Shown: positions 43,165-52,282, numbered from the stretch's first letter. The stretch is 64,000 nucleotides of DNA from Paraburkholderia ferrariae NBRC 106233 (GCF_000685035.1 NZ_BAYB01000014.1:186001-250000); one strand, 5' to 3'. The notes: generated from the sequence alone by a model not told the origin. Program-made: numbers and translations.

Positions 43165-43200
43165 TGCGACGTTAGCTCATCCTGCGACGTTAGCTCATCC
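43165..43200. repeat. Two perfect 18-bp tandem copies covering the wzx stop codon
   Basis: TGCGACGTTAGCTCATCC occurs twice in a row. The second copy contains the wzx stop; being six codons long, the first copy gives a second in-frame TGA after it. Confidence 0.85.
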
Positions 43201-44487
43201 TTCTTCGCGCGGCCGCAGGGCGAGCACGGTTTCGCGGGTCGAGAGGAATTCGCCGATCAATCCGGAGCGGAACAGGCACACGAGCAAAGCGGTCAGCAGC
43301 GTCAGTTCGCCGATCAGACGGGCGCACACCATGCCCATCGCCCCCCAGTGGCTCGCGAGCGGAATGGCGGCGACCAGGCTGATCACCGCGCTCGCCACGC
43401 CGGCACGTGCGAGCAGGCTCTCGCAGTGGCGGGGAATCAGGAAATAGATGCCGATGGCCTGGTTGACGACGCTCAGCGGCAAGACCAGCACAAAGAGCTT
43501 CAGCACCGGGACCGTGTGCTGAAAACCGTTGCCGAAGACCAGCGGAATGGCCCAGCCGGCAAGCAGCATCGTGCACGCGACCGCCGCAATGGCGCCGCAC
43601 AGGAAGAAGGCCAGGATCCTGCGCGCGAGCCGGTTGGCTCTCGCCGGGTCGGTGCTGACCAGATACGTGACTTTCGGCACCAGGACCTGGGCCGCGGGCC
43701 CCATCAGGCTAAGCCCGGCGGCAATCAGACGCTCGGCCACGCCGAACGCGCTGACTTCGGTTTCGGGCGCCAGCACGGAGAGGATGTAGGTCGAGGCGCT
43801 GATCAGCAGAACGGAGGTGCCGGTGTAGATGAAAATGACCTTGGAGCGGTGGATCAACTGAATGCCGGCGCGGAGCGACGAGACCACGCCGGAGAACTCA
43901 TGCCGGATCGAGCCATAGGCCAGCGCGAGCTGCACGATGGTCGAAGCCAACAGCAGCGGGAACACGTGCGAGAGATCGGCGGGGTGATGAACGAACGAGA
44001 AGATCAGCGTCAGCGACGTGATGAAGCCGATCACCTCGATCATGACACTGCGTCTCGCGCGGCCGGTACTGGTGAAGTACCAGCCCAGGTTGAACGCGGC
44101 GAGGAGGCCGAGAACCACGGCGGTGCAGCCGGGCAGCGGATGCGCCGAGAGCACGGGCGAGAGCGCGACGGCCCCCAGTCCGAAGATCGCGGTCGGGGCG
44201 CAGAGCAGCAACCGGCCTGTCATCTGGCTCGCGAGTATCGCGGCGCGTTCTTCGCCGTTTTTTGCGTGGACCGTGTCGCGGCCGCCAACAGTCGGGAATC
44301 CGAAGCTTACGAACTGCCAGATCGAATTCGATAGCGACATGCCGGCCAGTATGATGCCGTAGCCGCCCGGCCCCAGGGTTCTGCCGTAGAACGGGAGGAG
44401 CAGGAGCGGATAGACATAGCGCAGCACGTAGGCGACGTAGACCGCCACCAGTTCCGCCTTGCCCAGCGAAGGTTTTACCGGATCCAT
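43195..44487 (-). CDS. Wzx-like polysaccharide flippase
   Basis: A 430-residue MOP-superfamily membrane protein of about twelve helices. It begins VYVAYVLRYVYPLLLLPFYGRTLG with the PST-type GPGGYGIILAGMSLSNSIWQF and FGFPTVGGRD. It should flip the undecaprenyl-linked repeat unit to the periplasm, where Wzy polymerises it. The ATG at 44487 overlaps the end of the upstream HAD gene by 13 bases, so these two are one operon on the opposite strand from the other assembly genes. Confidence 0.88.
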   Translation of the reverse strand: MDPVKPSLGKAELVAVYVAYVLRYVYPLLLLPFYGRTLGPGGYGIILAGMSLSNSIWQFVSFGFPTVGGRDTVHAKNGEERAAILASQMTGRLLLCAPTAIFGLGAVALSPVLSAHPLPGCTAVVLGLLAAFNLGWYFTSTGRARRSVMIEVIGFITSLTLIFSFVHHPADLSHVFPLLLASTIVQLALAYGSIRHEFSGVVSSLRAGIQLIHRSKVIFIYTGTSVLLISASTYILSVLAPETEVSAFGVAERLIAAGLSLMGPAAQVLVPKVTYLVSTDPARANRLARRILAFFLCGAIAAVACTMLLAGWAIPLVFGNGFQHTVPVLKLFVLVLPLSVVNQAIGIYFLIPRHCESLLARAGVASAVISLVAAIPLASHWGAMGMVCARLIGELTLLTALLVCLFRSGLIGEFLSTRETVLALRPREEG

Positions 44488-46448
44488 GATTTCACTGTGT
44501 AGCCGAATCTGAACGTCTTTTGCACGAGCCGGTGCGCGTGGGGAAACGCGCGCACTGCCGCGCCGCCGGGCCAAAGCGAGTGCTTGGCGGCGCGGAGCCG
44601 GTTCCATACGTTGCCGCGATCGCAGTTGCGCGCGGTAATCGAAATCCTCTCGTCGCGCCCGTAATCGACCGAACATTCGAGCCCGGCGAGCCGGTTGACC
44701 AGTTCCCGGTCTGGAAACATGATGTCGCGCTCGAGCCGGCGAGCCGCCTGCTCGAATGCGCCAAGCGAGGCGTCGGCCGTGCGCTGCTTCGCGCTCCGTA
44801 CGATGTATTGCGCGATTTCTTCGAAGCGCGGGTTCGGCATCTGCGTCAGTTTCTGTTGCCAGCCCTCGCTTTCGAGGTTGGAGACGAGGGTGCCGTCGGG
44901 CCGTCTGTCGAAGCGGCGCACGCTTTCCAGGTCGGGCTCGACGATCGTCTCGATCAGATGCCAGAACGCGAGGATCGACGAGATGGCGTCGCCGGGCTTG
45001 TATCCGTTGCGCTCCGTCAGGAGACCCGTGAGAGCCGGAAAGTGCTCCCGCCCGAGATGTTTGTAGTCGAAGCGCGCGAGCTGCACGCAATGGCTCTCGT
45101 GCGCGAGGGCGCTTTGCCTGAGCATCTTGAACGTCGTGCCATAGAGGCCCGTGTCGCATAGCACCACGGCCTGCCTGCCGACGGTATGGGCGTGCCATAC
45201 CTCGCGAAAGCGCCGCGCCTGCTCGACGATCTGCTCGTACAGGCGGTCTTCGCGGCCGGCGCGCAGGGCTTCGACGAATGCCCGTACGTCGGCGTAGTTG
45301 CCCTCCGGCGCCATTTCGGTGCCGCTCAGTGCGCGTGCCAGCGGACCGACGTCCCAGGGATCAAACGCGTATTCGAGTTCGGCGACGATGCCGGCGCCGC
45401 CGTACACAAGCGCGTCGCGCGCCGCGACGAGGCGCGAGATCATCAGCGGTTCGGCACGGATGTCCGCGCGCGCCGGCAATTGCCCGGCATAGCATTGATA
45501 CAGGGTTTCGAGCCCGAGGCCGCCGCGCGCGCAGAAGAGCGCCACCGCCGAGCCTTCGATGGCCGCGGTCTGCTGAAGGTAGACGTGCAGCCTCAAGCAG
45601 TATTCCGCGAATACGGGGCCCAGCACGTCCGGGCCCAGCATGCCGGCCGCCGTGCCCGGGCGGTTGCCGGCCGCGTGCTGTTGCTGCCGCTGGCGGCGCC
45701 AGTGCTGCCAGCGCGACTGGCCGCGGGCGAACACCCGGTTGGCGCGCATCAGCGTGGCGTGCAGGCGCGAACGAGGGCAGCGGATCGCGGTCATGCCGCA
45801 CTGGCGCGGCATGAGCCAGTCCGCCACCAGGTCGTCGCCGAGGTGCGCAATGCTCGACAGCGCAACGTCGGCGGCATCGGCCACCGCGGCGAAAATCGTT
45901 CCGTCGCGCTTGGTGAGCTGCAGGTCGGCGCTGGTATGGACTTCATGCCACCGAAATCCGGGCGGACACACGGCGATCAGCAATTGCCGCAATGCGTCGG
46001 CAGACAGGGGCGTATCGCTCACCACGCGGATCGGGAAACCCCGCGCCTGGAGTTGTTCGAGCACGCGTATCAGCGGCCGGTTGGGCAGCAGGCATTCGCG
46101 CTCCACCGCGAGCTCGCACGCGATCCATTCGGGCACGTAGGCGGTATCGATATGGACGAGCTCCAGCAGGCTCGCCGCGATGCTCTCGAGCCGCACCTCG
46201 CCGCGCGCAGCGACGTTGCGCGCGCGGTGGGCGAGCTGCTCCACCTGGAGGCGCCGCTGCGCGAGCGCGTGAGGGGCGAGTTCGGCGGGACTCAGGTCCA
46301 GACGCTCGCAGAAGAGCCTGGCAGTTTTCACGACGCGTTGTTCCAGCGAAATGGGCTTGCGAAGCAGTAGCGTGTCGAAGGCATCGACCGTCAGCAAAGA
46401 GCAGTGCGCTTGTTCCAGCGTTTCGGGGAGATACTTCACGAAGTTCAT
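44475..46448 (-). CDS. HAD-superfamily protein with a large C-terminal domain of unknown role
   Basis: A 657-residue soluble protein. The N-terminal third is a HAD phosphatase-like domain: motif I LLTVDAFDTLLLRKP (Asp-x-x-Asp), motif II RVVSDTPLS, motif III Lys in LQLTKRDGTIF and motif IV HLGDDLVADWLMP. The rest (about 250-657) contains LFCARGGLGLETLYQCYAG, AVVLCDTGLYGTTFKMLRQS and a C-terminal basic tail; I do not recognise it. Such proteins occur in polysaccharide clusters, and sugar-phosphate or glycerol-phosphate handling is a guess. AGAGG lies directly before the ATG, closer than usual. Confidence 0.72.
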   Translation of the reverse strand: MNFVKYLPETLEQAHCSLLTVDAFDTLLLRKPISLEQRVVKTARLFCERLDLSPAELAPHALAQRRLQVEQLAHRARNVAARGEVRLESIAASLLELVHIDTAYVPEWIACELAVERECLLPNRPLIRVLEQLQARGFPIRVVSDTPLSADALRQLLIAVCPPGFRWHEVHTSADLQLTKRDGTIFAAVADAADVALSSIAHLGDDLVADWLMPRQCGMTAIRCPRSRLHATLMRANRVFARGQSRWQHWRRQRQQQHAAGNRPGTAAGMLGPDVLGPVFAEYCLRLHVYLQQTAAIEGSAVALFCARGGLGLETLYQCYAGQLPARADIRAEPLMISRLVAARDALVYGGAGIVAELEYAFDPWDVGPLARALSGTEMAPEGNYADVRAFVEALRAGREDRLYEQIVEQARRFREVWHAHTVGRQAVVLCDTGLYGTTFKMLRQSALAHESHCVQLARFDYKHLGREHFPALTGLLTERNGYKPGDAISSILAFWHLIETIVEPDLESVRRFDRRPDGTLVSNLESEGWQQKLTQMPNPRFEEIAQYIVRSAKQRTADASLGAFEQAARRLERDIMFPDRELVNRLAGLECSVDYGRDERISITARNCDRGNVWNRLRAAKHSLWPGGAAVRAFPHAHRLVQKTFRFGYTVKSWIR

Positions 46449-46733
46449 CCTCTTGGCAATCAGGCGGTGCTCGATCCGCCGTTTCGATGTGCGGCCTTTT
46501 TTTCGCGAGGCAGGGCTTCAGGGTTCGGGGCGCTGTGAGGAAAGGGTGCGCGCGTATGACACCATGTCTCATTGTGAACAATGTGGGGCGGCCTGTTTGT
46601 GCGAATACGTACGCACGTTCGGGCATTTGCCTGCCGCAATGGCCGGATGAACGGTCAGGCGAACGGTGAAGCGAACGGTCAAGCGAACGGTGAAGCGCGC
46701 CGCCTTGCGGGGCCGATGTCGATGATTGGCCCG
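46449..46733. other. Spacer between the gtr operon and the HAD-wzx operon
   Basis: 285 bases with the 12-bp repeat array at 46649-46696 and no convincing gene. Both neighbours are on the minus strand, so this holds the 3' end of the gtr operon and the promoter of HAD-wzx; no clear promoter was seen. Confidence 0.4.
46649..46696. repeat. Four 12-bp tandem repeats (GAACGGTSARGC)
   Basis: Perfect 12-base spacing at 46649, 46661, 46673 and 46685; copies 2 and 4 are identical and copy 3 differs from them by one base. The GAACGG core is also in the array at 36420. Confidence 0.85.
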
Positions 46734-48308
46734 TCAACGGCAGGTGCGTCTTTCGAAGAGCGACCATTCGCCCGCTTCCTTCACGAGCGCCACCTCGCAT
46801 TCGTCGTTCTTGAAGAGATTGGCGGGAAGCGGCTGCGTATGCCGGACGAAGAAGTAGCGGTAGAGGCGCCCATGAACCGCGTGCCAGTCGAATGCCTCGG
46901 GCGTATCGCCCATGCTGGGCCGCATGGCGGGAATCCGGTCGGGCTTGAAGCGGACGATCTGCGGGAGAAAGGCCGCGAAGTTGAAATCGACGAAACCGTT
47001 CTTGTCCACCTGATACCAGACCGGATAGCTGTGGTAGGTGAACGGATTGTGGATGATGGCGCTATCGGGCGCGTAGACGAGGCTGAGTGCGCGCTGGCCG
47101 GGCTCGGCTGCTGCGAGCACGGTTTCGAAGGAGGCACTGTCTTGCGCGAACCGATGGGCGCGCACGCCGAGGGTGGTCAGATAGCACCAGCAGAACAGCA
47201 TGACCGCGGCGCGTGCAAGCATGGGACGGTCGAACCATGACAGGCGCCGCGCGGTCGCGCGTTGTTCCGTCGCGGTGGGCGCCCGGAACATCAGCGCGTA
47301 GGCGGGCAGGAGGAAGATCGCGAAGCGCTGATACAGGAACGAGGTGCCGAGTGCGTCGGAGGGGACGACGAACCAGATGAGGAGGAGAGCGGCGAACGGA
47401 AGGAAAGCAGTCGGGTCCCTTCTGTTGAGTTTCGCTCCCATGAGCCACGGCGCGGCGAGCAAGACCAGCACGCCAGGCAGGAGGTACCAGTCCTTGCTTT
47501 GCGTGGCGACCGTATAGAGCAGGAAGGCGCCGCAGCGGTACAGGCTCCAGCCCCACTCCGTGCCGCTATAGGGCGCGACGCCCCCCGGCACGAGCAGCGC
47601 ACTGTGGTGAAGATGGACATACCAGGCCAGCGCCAGGACGCCGAGCAACGCGTAGGGCGCGAGCGCCGCCGCGAACCGCGCGGGCGTGCGCCGGAAAAAC
47701 GGAATGAATGCCGCACCGGTCGCGCAGGCGAGCAGGAAGACGAGGCCGTGCGAGAAAAAGAGCCCGACACCGGCGAGCAGGAGAGAGACGCCTGTGGAAA
47801 AGCCGCCTGCCTGCGCGAAACGCCGCGCGAGGATCAGGAACAGAAGGGCGACAGGCACGGCGACGATAAAACTGTAAAAGCCGAACTGGTAGGCGAAACC
47901 GAAGAAGCCCGGGACATAGAGCCAGTCGAGGCGCGAATCGGCGTTGAACGCCTGGCGCAGTTTGATGCCGGCGCCGACATAGGCATAGAACGCCAGCATC
48001 ATCACGAGCTTGAGCGAGGCCACCACCGGCATGACGAACGAGAGCGCGAGCGCCAGTCCGTAGGCGAGCAGGTAAGGCGTGAAGTAGTTCACGCGTACGA
48101 GGTCGCTCCATGACGAGGTGCCCGTAACAAGATCGTGCAGCATCGCGATCTGGGCCGCGTGCTGGGGCAGGTCGCCCATGCCCGGGCGCGGCGCGATCCA
48201 GAACAAGATCCCGGCGATCGCCACCGTGCAGGTCAGCAGGACACGTTCGAGGCGTTCGGCGGAGGTCCAGCCGAGGCGCGTTCGAGAGACGTTGGAGACG
48301 GCGTTCAT
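46734..48308 (-). CDS. GT-C-like membrane glycosyltransferase, third gene of a gtr operon
   Basis: A 524-residue protein with about eleven membrane helices and a C-terminal periplasmic domain. The acidic residues in the first periplasmic loop (APRPGMGDLPQHAAQIAML) are where GT-C enzymes carry their catalytic Asp, and the loop FYSFIVAVP plus FFSHGLVFLLACATG continue the fold. It follows gtrB and gtrA on the same strand, the position of the serotype-specific GtrS/GtrX enzyme that moves the sugar from undecaprenyl phosphate to the O-antigen. The function is therefore taken from position; no family name can be given. Confidence 0.72.
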   Translation of the reverse strand: MNAVSNVSRTRLGWTSAERLERVLLTCTVAIAGILFWIAPRPGMGDLPQHAAQIAMLHDLVTGTSSWSDLVRVNYFTPYLLAYGLALALSFVMPVVASLKLVMMLAFYAYVGAGIKLRQAFNADSRLDWLYVPGFFGFAYQFGFYSFIVAVPVALLFLILARRFAQAGGFSTGVSLLLAGVGLFFSHGLVFLLACATGAAFIPFFRRTPARFAAALAPYALLGVLALAWYVHLHHSALLVPGGVAPYSGTEWGWSLYRCGAFLLYTVATQSKDWYLLPGVLVLLAAPWLMGAKLNRRDPTAFLPFAALLLIWFVVPSDALGTSFLYQRFAIFLLPAYALMFRAPTATEQRATARRLSWFDRPMLARAAVMLFCWCYLTTLGVRAHRFAQDSASFETVLAAAEPGQRALSLVYAPDSAIIHNPFTYHSYPVWYQVDKNGFVDFNFAAFLPQIVRFKPDRIPAMRPSMGDTPEAFDWHAVHGRLYRYFFVRHTQPLPANLFKNDECEVALVKEAGEWSLFERRTCR

Positions 48309-48380
48309 GCGTGGCCTCGTAAGCGAAAGGCTGCGGGCGCGGCGCCGCGGAGCCGCCGCTGTGTCCGGATGTCGGCCCGG

Positions 48381-49391
48381 TCAGAGACGATTGACGAGCT
48401 GGCCGTTGAAAAGATGGCCGAGATCGCTGCGCGGCGTGTCGTGGGCAGCGGGCTGCTCCAGCGTCTGATCGATGAGAAAACGCGGGCGTTGCTTGGTTTC
48501 CGCGTAGATCTTCGAGATGTAGCCGCCGATGATGCCGAGCGAGAGCAACTGGATGCCGCCGAGGAAGTAGAGCGGGACCACGGTGGAGGTCCAGCCCGGC
48601 AGCGTCTTGTGCGTGCAGAAGTGGAGGAAGATCGCCCACATGCCGAAGCCGAGCGATGCAACGGAGAGCAGCGCGCCGAGGCGGGTGCTCCATTTCAGCG
48701 GCTCGGCGGAAAACGACGTGATGCCGTCGAAGGCGAGGCCCAGCATCTTGGGGAGTGTGTACTTGCTCGTTCCCAGCGTGCGCGCATGGCGTTCGTACTC
48801 CACGATCGCGCTGCGAAAGCCGAGGAGCGGGATGATGCCGCGCAGGAACAGGTTGACCTCCTGATACTGGCGCAGGGCTTCGATCGCGCGGCGGCTCATC
48901 AGGCGAAAGTCCGCGTGACCCGGCAGCATGTCCACGCCGAACAGGCTCATGAGCTTGTAGTAGGCCCTGGCGCTCAGGCGCTTGAACATCGTGTCGGTTT
49001 CGCGCTTGTGGCGCACGCCGAAGACGATTTCCGCGCCGCGCGCGTGCTCTTCGAGCATGCGCGGAATGGCTTCGATGTCGTCCTGGAGGTCGGCGTCGAG
49101 ACTGATCAGCACGTCGCCCGGCGCCGTCATCAGGCCGGCGAGCAGCGCGTTCTGGTGGCCGCGGTTGCGCGAGAGCTTGATGCCCCGCACGCGGTGGCCC
49201 TGGGCGTGCAGCGCCTCGATCAGCGACCAGGTCTTGTCGCGCGAACCGTCGTCCACGAACGCGATCGTGCTTTCGGTGCTGACCGTGCCGGCCACGATGA
49301 GACGCTCGAGCAGTGCCAGCAGCTTCGCCGAAGTGTCGGGCAGCACGTCCTCCTCGTTGTAGCAGGGCACGACGAGAGTCAGGGTGGGCAT
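48381..49391 (-). CDS. GtrB-like undecaprenyl-phosphate glycosyltransferase
   Basis: A 336-residue family 2 enzyme with LTLVVPCYNEEDVLPDT, FVDDGSRDKTWSLIEAL, LSRNRGHQNALLAGL and SLDADLQDDIEAIP in the catalytic domain and two C-terminal membrane helices (about 235-290). The pattern is that of GtrB/bactoprenol glucosyltransferases and ArnC/DPM synthases, which make undecaprenyl-phosphate-linked glucose or a similar sugar. It lies between gtrA and the GT-C-like gene. AGGAG is eight bases before the ATG. Confidence 0.9.
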   Translation of the reverse strand: MPTLTLVVPCYNEEDVLPDTSAKLLALLERLIVAGTVSTESTIAFVDDGSRDKTWSLIEALHAQGHRVRGIKLSRNRGHQNALLAGLMTAPGDVLISLDADLQDDIEAIPRMLEEHARGAEIVFGVRHKRETDTMFKRLSARAYYKLMSLFGVDMLPGHADFRLMSRRAIEALRQYQEVNLFLRGIIPLLGFRSAIVEYERHARTLGTSKYTLPKMLGLAFDGITSFSAEPLKWSTRLGALLSVASLGFGMWAIFLHFCTHKTLPGWTSTVVPLYFLGGIQLLSLGIIGGYISKIYAETKQRPRFLIDQTLEQPAAHDTPRSDLGHLFNGQLVNRL

Positions 49392-49422
49392 GGCATCGAA
49401 CTCCTTGCAGCGAGTGTTCCGG

Positions 49423-49824
49423 CTACTGGGCGGCGGCTGTGCCCGAGGCGGGGAAGGCGAAATACTTCAGACCCAGAAAGCACACGACGGTGTAGACGGC
49501 CATGCCAGGAAGCTGTGTCCAGACAGCGCCGGTTCCGAAGTGCGCGAGAAATTCAGTAAGCACACCATAATTTGCAAGCCAGGCAACGGCGTAAGTCAGC
49601 GTGACGCGAACGAGGCTGGTCGTGATCGAGCCGCGATGCCCGAACGTCCAGTTCCGGTTCCAGATGAAACTCCAGACAAACCCGGCGGCATAGCCGGCCA
49701 CGTTCGCAACGACATCCGCAAGACCCAGGAGCTTGAGGCAACAGCCGATCACCGCGAGACTGAGCGCCGTATTCGAGAGGCCGATCAGGGCAAACCGGAA
49801 TAGCTGGGATTGCGTCGGTTTCAT
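49423..49824 (-). CDS. GtrA-family flippase of undecaprenyl-phosphate sugar
   Basis: A 133-residue protein with four membrane helices, starting near QLFRFALIGLSNTALSLAVI and holding YAAGFVWSFIWNRNWTF, the GtrA signature. It is proposed to flip the undecaprenyl-phosphate sugar made by GtrB to the periplasm. It is the first gene of the operon. I used the ATG at 49824; an ATG at 49920 would add a basic 32-residue extension. Confidence 0.88.
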   Translation of the reverse strand: MKPTQSQLFRFALIGLSNTALSLAVIGCCLKLLGLADVVANVAGYAAGFVWSFIWNRNWTFGHRGSITTSLVRVTLTYAVAWLANYGVLTEFLAHFGTGAVWTQLPGMAVYTVVCFLGLKYFAFPASGTAAAQ

Positions 49825-50165
49825 GGCTTGCCGGCGCACTCGCGCGCGTGGTTTCGTTGAGCGTTGGGGCGTTGCTTGCCGCGTACGGACCTCGTCGCGT
49901 CGGGCGAAGCCGGTTTTCATGCTCATTCTATGGATTGATGCACCGCAGATCGTTCGGGAGGACACACATGGGCGGGGTTTTAGCGGGTACGGGCGCAGAT
50001 GCCGCACGTTTAGTCCAGAGGGGCAGATGACGAAATGGGGATTTCCCTGGCGGGGCAGGGCGACAGGCGGCCTGGCTGGCCCCGCGGCGCAATATGCCGA
50101 AATCGTCATCCCCGCAGGACCATTGGCACAAGACGCTAATGTGTCCCCGTCATACGATGCCTGCC
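49825..50165. other. 341-bp divergent region between gtrA and the hydroxyproline epimerase gene
   Basis: It holds the 20-bp motif at 50093-50112 and the 5' regions of both operons. No further gene was seen. Confidence 0.4.
50093..50112. promoter_or_regulatory. 20-bp motif shared within the hydroxyproline locus, copy 1
   Basis: TATGCCGAAATCGTCATCCC, 53 bases before the epimerase start, matches 18 of 20 bases with copy 2 (54840-54859). It is a candidate operator for the PAS-AraC regulator encoded between the two. Confidence 0.55.
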
Positions 50166-51125
50166 ATGAAAGCCTCCCATCACATCGACGTCATCGACTC
50201 CCACACCGGGGGCGAGCCCACCCGCCTCGTCGTCTCCGGCGGCCCGGATCTGGGGCGCGGCCCGCTGGCCGGGCGCCTCGCGATCTTCCGGCGCGATTTC
50301 GACGCCGTGCGCTCGGCCATCGTCAACGAACCGCGCGGCTCGGACGTGATGGTCGGCGCGCTGTTGTGCGAGCCGCACGATCCCACCTGCTCGGCGGGCG
50401 TGATCTTTTTCAACAACGTCGGTTTTCTCGGCATGTGCGGCCACGGCACGATTGGTCTGATCGTTTCGCTCGCGTATAAGGGCCGCATTACGCCGGGCCT
50501 GCACCGGATCGAGACCCCGGTGGGAGTGGTCGAAGCCGAACTGCATGACGACGGGAGCGTCACGGTGCACAACGTGCCGGCGTACCGCTACCGCACCGAG
50601 GTGCCCATCGACGTGCCGGGCTACGGCCGCATGCATGGCGACATTGCCTGGGGCGGCAACTGGTTCTTCCTCGTGGCCGACCATGGGCAATCGCTGGCGC
50701 TCGCCCATGTCGAGGCCCTGACCGAGGCAAGCTGGGCCATTCGCGGCGCGCTGGAGGCGAACGGCATTACCGGCGAAGGCGGTGCGCTGATCGATCACAT
50801 CGAGCTTTTCGCCGAACCCGATAGTGCCGATTTCGACAGCCGCAACTTCGTGCTGTGCCCCGGCAAAGCCTATGACCGTTCGCCGTGCGGCACGGGCACG
50901 AGCGCAAAGGTCGCGTGTCTTGCGGCCGATGGCGTACTCGCGCCGGGCGCGCGCTGGCGCCAGGCCAGCATTCTCGGCAGCGTGTTCGAGGCGAGCTATG
51001 CGCTCGAACCGGGTTTGCCCGCGGGCTCCGTGCGTCCGAGCATTCGCGGCACGGCCTACGTGAACGCCGAGGCGCGATTGATCTTCTCCGCGGCCGATCC
51101 GTTTGCCTGGGGTATTCGTCAGTAA
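50166..51125 (+). CDS. lhpA: 4-hydroxyproline 2-epimerase
   Basis: A 319-residue cofactor-free racemase-family enzyme that turns trans-4-hydroxy-L-proline into cis-4-hydroxy-D-proline. Both catalytic cysteines are present, C91 in GMCGHGT and C241 in SPCGTGTSAK. This separates it from trans-3-hydroxyproline dehydratases, which carry Thr at the second site. The start MKASHHIDVIDSHTGGEPTR at 50166 matches homologues; ATG 50157 is three codons earlier. The stop overlaps the start of the next gene as TAATG. Confidence 0.92.
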   Translation: MKASHHIDVIDSHTGGEPTRLVVSGGPDLGRGPLAGRLAIFRRDFDAVRSAIVNEPRGSDVMVGALLCEPHDPTCSAGVIFFNNVGFLGMCGHGTIGLIVSLAYKGRITPGLHRIETPVGVVEAELHDDGSVTVHNVPAYRYRTEVPIDVPGYGRMHGDIAWGGNWFFLVADHGQSLALAHVEALTEASWAIRGALEANGITGEGGALIDHIELFAEPDSADFDSRNFVLCPGKAYDRSPCGTGTSAKVACLAADGVLAPGARWRQASILGSVFEASYALEPGLPAGSVRPSIRGTAYVNAEARLIFSAADPFAWGIRQ

Positions 51126-52282
51126 TGGCAGCGGTGGGGGGCTCGCCCGACGTGATCGTGGTCGGCGCCGGCATTGTCGGTGCGGCCTGCGCGTATGAAC
51201 TGGCTGCTGCGGGCGCGGACGTGCTGGTGCTGGAGCGTGCGGTCGTGGGCGGCGGCGTGACGGCGGCGGGCATGGGCCATCTCGTCGTGATGGACGACAC
51301 GCCCGCCGAGTTTGCGCTTTCGGCCTGGTCGCGGCAGTTGTGGAACGAACTCGGGCCGCGCCTCGATGCGCGCCATGCGTTTGTCCGTTGCGGCACGCTC
51401 TGGGTGGCCGAGGACGACGAGGAATACGCGCTCGCGCAGACGCGCCGGCAATCGCTCGTGCGCGACGGCGTTGCGTGCGAGTGGCTCGACGCGCAGCAAT
51501 TGCGCGAGGCCGAGCCGGCGCTGCGCGAAGGATTGCGCGGCGGCATGCGGGTGCCCGACGACGGCGTGGTCTACGCGCCGGCCGTGGCCGTGTGGCTGCT
51601 CGCCCAGCCGGTTGCCGGGCGCATCGCGACGCGGCTCGATGCCGGTGTCGAGCGCGTGACCCAGAACGGCGTAGCGCTCGCCGGCGGCGAGACGATCGAG
51701 GCGGGCGCGGTGCTGCTCGCCAACGGTCTTCAGGCCGCTGCGCTCTTGCCGGGGCTGCCGCTGCAAGCGAAGAAGGGCCATCTGCTCATTACCGACCGCT
51801 ACCCCGGAACCGTGCGTCATCAGATTCTGGAACTCGGCTATATCAAGAGCGCGCACAACGCGAGCGGCACCTCCGTGGCCTTCAACGTGCAGCCGCGTCC
51901 CACCGGGCAGTTGCTGATCGGCTCGTCGCGCCAGTTCGACAGCGTGGACCCTGCCATCGATGCGGCTGTGCTCGCGCGCATGCTGGCGAGGGCGGCGCAT
52001 TACCTGCCGGGCTTGCCCGGGCTCAACGCGATTCGCGCCTGGACGGGTTTTCGTCCGGCCACCCCCGACGGCTTGCCCCTGATCGGACCCGCGGACCCCT
52101 TCGCCGGCGAAGACATGCATCGCTCGACGTGGCTCGCCACGGGGCACGAAGGACTCGGCGTGACTACGGCGCTCGCCACCGGAAAGCTGATCGCGGCCCA
52201 GATGACCGGCGCCGGCACGCCAATCGACGCTTCCCCGTATTGGCCCCGGCGCTTCGCACGCCAGGAGGTGAGCCATGGTTGA
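51125..52282 (+). CDS. lhpB: D-hydroxyproline dehydrogenase, beta-type FAD subunit (LhpB-like)
   Basis: A 385-residue DadA/glycine-oxidase-like flavoprotein: DVIVVGAGIVGAACAYELAA binds FAD, and VGGGVTAAGMGHLVVMDD and RAWTGFRPATPDGLPLIGP are typical of D-amino-acid oxidases of this fold. With the small 2Fe-2S protein and the second flavoprotein behind it, it forms the three-part D-hydroxyproline dehydrogenase known from pseudomonads, which gives 1-pyrroline-4-hydroxy-2-carboxylate. Its end overlaps the 2Fe-2S gene by eight bases. Confidence 0.88.
   Translation: MAAVGGSPDVIVVGAGIVGAACAYELAAAGADVLVLERAVVGGGVTAAGMGHLVVMDDTPAEFALSAWSRQLWNELGPRLDARHAFVRCGTLWVAEDDEEYALAQTRRQSLVRDGVACEWLDAQQLREAEPALREGLRGGMRVPDDGVVYAPAVAVWLLAQPVAGRIATRLDAGVERVTQNGVALAGGETIEAGAVLLANGLQAAALLPGLPLQAKKGHLLITDRYPGTVRHQILELGYIKSAHNASGTSVAFNVQPRPTGQLLIGSSRQFDSVDPAIDAAVLARMLARAAHYLPGLPGLNAIRAWTGFRPATPDGLPLIGPADPFAGEDMHRSTWLATGHEGLGVTTALATGKLIAAQMTGAGTPIDASPYWPRRFARQEVSHG

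Noticed and set aside
46449..49824. The gtr operon as part of a prophage
   Set aside because: No integrase, structural phage gene, tRNA or attachment-like repeat is found around it.
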